Positions 20,556 through 22,948 of a DNA stretch of 22,948 nucleotides are shown here, one piece after another. The DNA comes from UBA1550 sp049294435. GTDB taxonomy: Bacteria; Patescibacteriota; Minisyncoccia; Phycocordibacterales; UBA1550. The notes under the pieces are model-generated. The model was given only the letters and a program-made list of their open reading frames with translations. It made no database searches and was not told the origin of the DNA. How positions within the stretch are numbered: position 1 is the first letter of the stretch; each line of letters begins with the position of its first letter. Where the stretch lies: positions 1 to 22,948 of the forward strand of contig JBAQCU010000038.1 in assembly GCA_049294435.1 (NCBI GenBank), in the 5' to 3' direction. The position numbers and the translations under genes were made by a program.

Positions 20556-20621
20556 CACTCACTCTCTAAACACAGCAATTATCTGCTATAGCAGATAATT
20601 GCTGTGTTTAGAGAGTGAGTG
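20556..20621. repeat. 66-bp perfect palindrome, copy 2
   Basis: Two 31-base arms flank a central TATA with no mismatch (left arm begins CACTCACTCTCTAAACACAG). The inner 34 bases equal those at 19905-19938. It lies between the ligA stop and the promoter of the PaaX/Cas2-like gene. It could terminate ligA, act as an operator, or be a mobile palindromic unit. Confidence 0.9.
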
Positions 20622-20643
20622 AGAGAGAGTGAGGGGGCCACTG

Positions 20644-22707
20644 CTATTTGAGTAGCTTCAAAAATTCCTGCTCAGAGAGAACGGGTACGCTAAAAGACTC
20701 TGCTTTCGTATATTTTGAACCCGGGTTTTCTCCTGCAACTACGTAGCTTGTTTTTGAGGAAACACTTTCCACTATTTCCCCATCCAATGCTCGAATTTTT
20801 GCTTTTGCTTCATCTCGGCTCATTGTGGAAAGCGTTCCCGTGAGTACAAAGGTCATACCTGACAACCTTTGACTTTTGACTTTTGACTTTTGACTCTCTA
20901 TTTTCACGTGCACAAGCAAGCGATCGAGGAGGGAGCGATGATGCTCGTCAGCAAACCAGTCCGCAAGCGACTGCGCCACGACCTCTCCCACACCGTAAAT
21001 ATTACTATAATCTTCAAATGATGCGTTTCTGATTTTACTAATACTTCCAAAAGTCTGTGCGATGTCATGTGCCGTTTCTTCACCAACGTGTTCTATTGAA
21101 AGCGCTGTCAAAAACTTACCTAATGTAATAGTGCGCGCATTATCTATTGCATCTATCAAATTTTTTGAAGAGATTTCCGCAAAGCGAGGGAGGGCAAGCA
21201 CGTCACCAAGCGTCAATGTAAAAATGTCATCAAAATTACTTATAAGGTCTGCTTCAAGAAGCGCGTCAATAACCTTTGGTCCACATCCGTCTATATCAAA
21301 ACCTTTTTTAGAAACAAAGTAATAGAATTTGCGACGCTTTTGCGCGAACATATTTTTGTTTACAGCGCGATGAGCGGCTTGCCCAGGTATTCGCTCAATA
21401 ACGCTCGTGGTACCATCGGTGTCCTCTACAAATTTTGGGAATATGTATTTCTTTTCTTTTCCGGTGCGCATTTCTTTCACCACTTGAACAATGTCAGGAA
21501 TCACATCCCCAGCTTTTTGAAGAATCACCGTGTCGCCTATGCGTACATCAAGGCGCGCAATTTCGTCTTCATTGTGTAGTGTTGCGCGCGATACCACTGA
21601 ACCTGCGACAGACACAGGGCGGAGATGCGCTACAGGAGTAACCACGCCAGTTCGCCCTACCTGAAGCACAATATCTTCAAGAACGGTTGTGACTTGTTCT
21701 GCAGGAAATTTAAACGCGATACCAAAACGAGGAGCTTTGCCAGTATAGCCAAGCGCATCCTGATATTCCTTTTCATTAACTTTTACTACTACACCATCAA
21801 TCCAATAGTCTTCTCTTGGAGCGCGTTTTTGCCACTTTTTCCAAAATAAAATCACGTCTTCAATCGTTTTGCATTCCTCAAAATGTTCATTCACCTTAAA
21901 ACCGAGATTTTGAAGAAGTGTGAGTTCCTTAATCTGTGTGTCTGGAATTTCCCTGTTAAACGCAGTAACATCATAGACAAACACATCAAGAGTTCTCGCT
22001 TTCACTACTTTCGGGTCAAGCTGACGCATCGTGCCTGCGGCAAGGTTCCTTGGGTTTGCATATGGCTCACGCCCAGCTTTTATTTCTTCTTTATTCACGC
22101 GCTCAAGAGTCTTTTTCCCCATCCACACTTCACCTTCAAAAACACCAGAAACCTTTTCGTGGAGAGATAGAGGCACTGACTCTATCATCTTTACATTTGC
22201 AGTCACATCTTCACCTGTTACACCGTCGCCACGTGTTGCCGCCGTAACCAACAACCCCTTTTCGTACGTGAGTACCACTTTAAGTCCATCAATTTTTAGT
22301 TCACACACATACGATGGTTGTACTTTTTTACCAAGAGATTTTGAAAGCATGTTCCTAATACGCGTATCAAATTCACGCATTTCATCTTCATTAAACGCGT
22401 CATTAAACGACCATTGCTCTACTGCATGCTTTATTTTCTTAAATCCCTTAAGTGGCGCACCCGCGACTCGTTGAGATGGCGAGTCGGCGGTGACAAGGTC
22501 TGGATATGCGGACTCAATAAGCACGAGCTCGTGCTTCAAAGCATCAAGCGCCTCTGGAGAAATCTCAGACTTGTTGAGCACATGATAGAGATGACGATGA
22601 TGCTCAATTGTTTTCCTCAGTGAAAAAAGACGCTCTTTAGCCTCTTTTTTCGAATCAGCTGATTCGTGGCTCGGCCATAAACTTTTGGTTTGATTGTTTC
22701 CGCGCAT
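20644..22707 (-). CDS. ligA: NAD-dependent DNA ligase
   Basis: Seals nicks using NAD+ in replication and repair. The 687-residue length is usual. The adenylation lysine is K138 in CELKIDG. Other landmarks are GDGVTGEDVT (160-169), the NPRNLAAGTMRQLDP motif (218-232), WIDGVVVKV (302-310), an OB fold with QVGRTGVVTPVA, helix-hairpin-helix repeats (about 510-580), and a BRCT domain from about 613 to the end. The zinc-finger segment (422-460) has no cysteines, whereas most LigA have four. The first ~17 residues come from a dispersed repeat (22651-22688), so a start further in is possible. A (GACTTTT)3 tandem encodes the linker before BRCT. It starts 4 bases after the preceding gene's stop. Confidence 0.96.
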   Translation of the reverse strand: MRGNNQTKSLWPSHESADSKKEAKERLFSLRKTIEHHRHLYHVLNKSEISPEALDALKHELVLIESAYPDLVTADSPSQRVAGAPLKGFKKIKHAVEQWSFNDAFNEDEMREFDTRIRNMLSKSLGKKVQPSYVCELKIDGLKVVLTYEKGLLVTAATRGDGVTGEDVTANVKMIESVPLSLHEKVSGVFEGEVWMGKKTLERVNKEEIKAGREPYANPRNLAAGTMRQLDPKVVKARTLDVFVYDVTAFNREIPDTQIKELTLLQNLGFKVNEHFEECKTIEDVILFWKKWQKRAPREDYWIDGVVVKVNEKEYQDALGYTGKAPRFGIAFKFPAEQVTTVLEDIVLQVGRTGVVTPVAHLRPVSVAGSVVSRATLHNEDEIARLDVRIGDTVILQKAGDVIPDIVQVVKEMRTGKEKKYIFPKFVEDTDGTTSVIERIPGQAAHRAVNKNMFAQKRRKFYYFVSKKGFDIDGCGPKVIDALLEADLISNFDDIFTLTLGDVLALPRFAEISSKNLIDAIDNARTITLGKFLTALSIEHVGEETAHDIAQTFGSISKIRNASFEDYSNIYGVGEVVAQSLADWFADEHHRSLLDRLLVHVKIESQKSKVKSQRLSGMTFVLTGTLSTMSRDEAKAKIRALDGEIVESVSSKTSYVVAGENPGSKYTKAESFSVPVLSEQEFLKLLK
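22651..22688 (+). repeat. dispersed repeat copy inside the ligA 5' end
   Basis: Thirty-five bases, CGAATCAGCTGATTCG followed by TGGCTCGGCCATAAACTTT, are the inverse of 13096-13132. On the ligA strand they encode KSLWPSHESADS, which is not a typical part of the ligase. This shows that the element inserted at, and was accommodated in, the gene start. Confidence 0.75.
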
Positions 22708-22711
22708 ATCT

Positions 22712-22948
22712 TTATAAACTAAACCCTAGACCACGCTCAACAATACGCGGATTGCTACCGGCAACAAGTTCAGCGCAAGAAACATTATATCCTCGCGCCG
22801 ATGTGGTTGTGGCTGATCCTGGTTTTTCCACCCTTATGTTGACGCAACCACCACCAGGAATGTCCAAATTAAATCCAGGTGGCACAGTTATTGGCGTAAG
22901 TTCGCCGGGTTTCCATGTACTAAGTGGTATTGTTATATTAAAACATGT
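22712..22948 (-). CDS. C-terminal part of an unknown protein (5' end outside window)
   Basis: The last 78 codons of a minus-strand gene, ending at TAA (22714-22712) four bases before ligA. The visible part is beta-rich and low in charge: PLSTWKPGELTPITVPPGF, then DIPGGGCVNIRVEKPGS and GYNVSCAELVAGSNPRIVE. Two cysteines could form a disulfide. The composition resembles a secreted or surface domain, but the N-terminus, where a signal peptide would be, is not in the window. Confidence 0.6.
   Translation of the reverse strand, partial: TCFNITIPLSTWKPGELTPITVPPGFNLDIPGGGCVNIRVEKPGSATTTSARGYNVSCAELVAGSNPRIVERGLGFSL

Overview
The window looks like a chromosomal segment of an uncultivated Candidate Phyla Radiation (Patescibacteria, probably Parcubacteria-like) bacterium. 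This is inferred from gene style: compact minus-strand housekeeping genes, a short release factor 2, tRNA genes mostly without an encoded CCA, many short palindromic repeats, and several small proteins of types I recall from that group. No rRNA is present to confirm it. TGA is read as stop, since prfB is present and a TGA stop lies where expected.

Layout. (1) 1-6985 is an accessory island ending at a tRNA-Gln gene. Two long inverted-repeat arms (about 157-547 and 4927-5290) enclose a plus-strand operon (XRE regulator plus three unknown genes) and a minus-strand AbiE-type toxin-antitoxin pair. The AbiE pair is itself bracketed by a 32-bp direct repeat. A large serine recombinase follows; its 3' end is a third copy of the arm sequence and runs into the 3' end of tRNA-Gln. 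(2) 7020-12672 is core minus-strand sequence: a PD-(D/E)XK nuclease, pyrG, a nested palindrome with a possible 47-codon ORF, ftsX, ftsE, prfB and a tRNA-Thr. (3) 12672-14628 is a tRNA cluster (two Thr, counting the one just before it, Asp, elongator Met or Ile2, initiator Met) full of partial tRNA copies and palindromes, plus one small zinc-binding protein gene. (4) 14629-17060 holds gatC, gatA and a membrane protein with a HEPN-like motif.

(5) 17092-19587 is a complete diversity-generating retroelement (DGR) and the main result. It has a reverse transcriptase with YADD and the DGR-type SQ motif, an Avd-like accessory protein, a 136-bp template repeat (TR), and a target gene whose last 46 codons contain the matching variable repeat (VR). 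By hand alignment, TR and VR differ at 15 positions, and all 15 fall on adenines of the template strand. They alter 13 residues and cause no synonymous change. The Avd gene lies on the strand opposite the RT, TR and target, between TR and RT, and its last codons encode the TR-side terminator hairpin in antisense. The RT stop codon sits one base before a possible gatC start.

(6) 19850-22948 contains a PaaX/Cas2-fold protein gene bracketed by near-identical perfect palindromes, ligA (whose zinc-finger cysteines are missing), and the C-terminal end of an unknown protein cut by the window edge.
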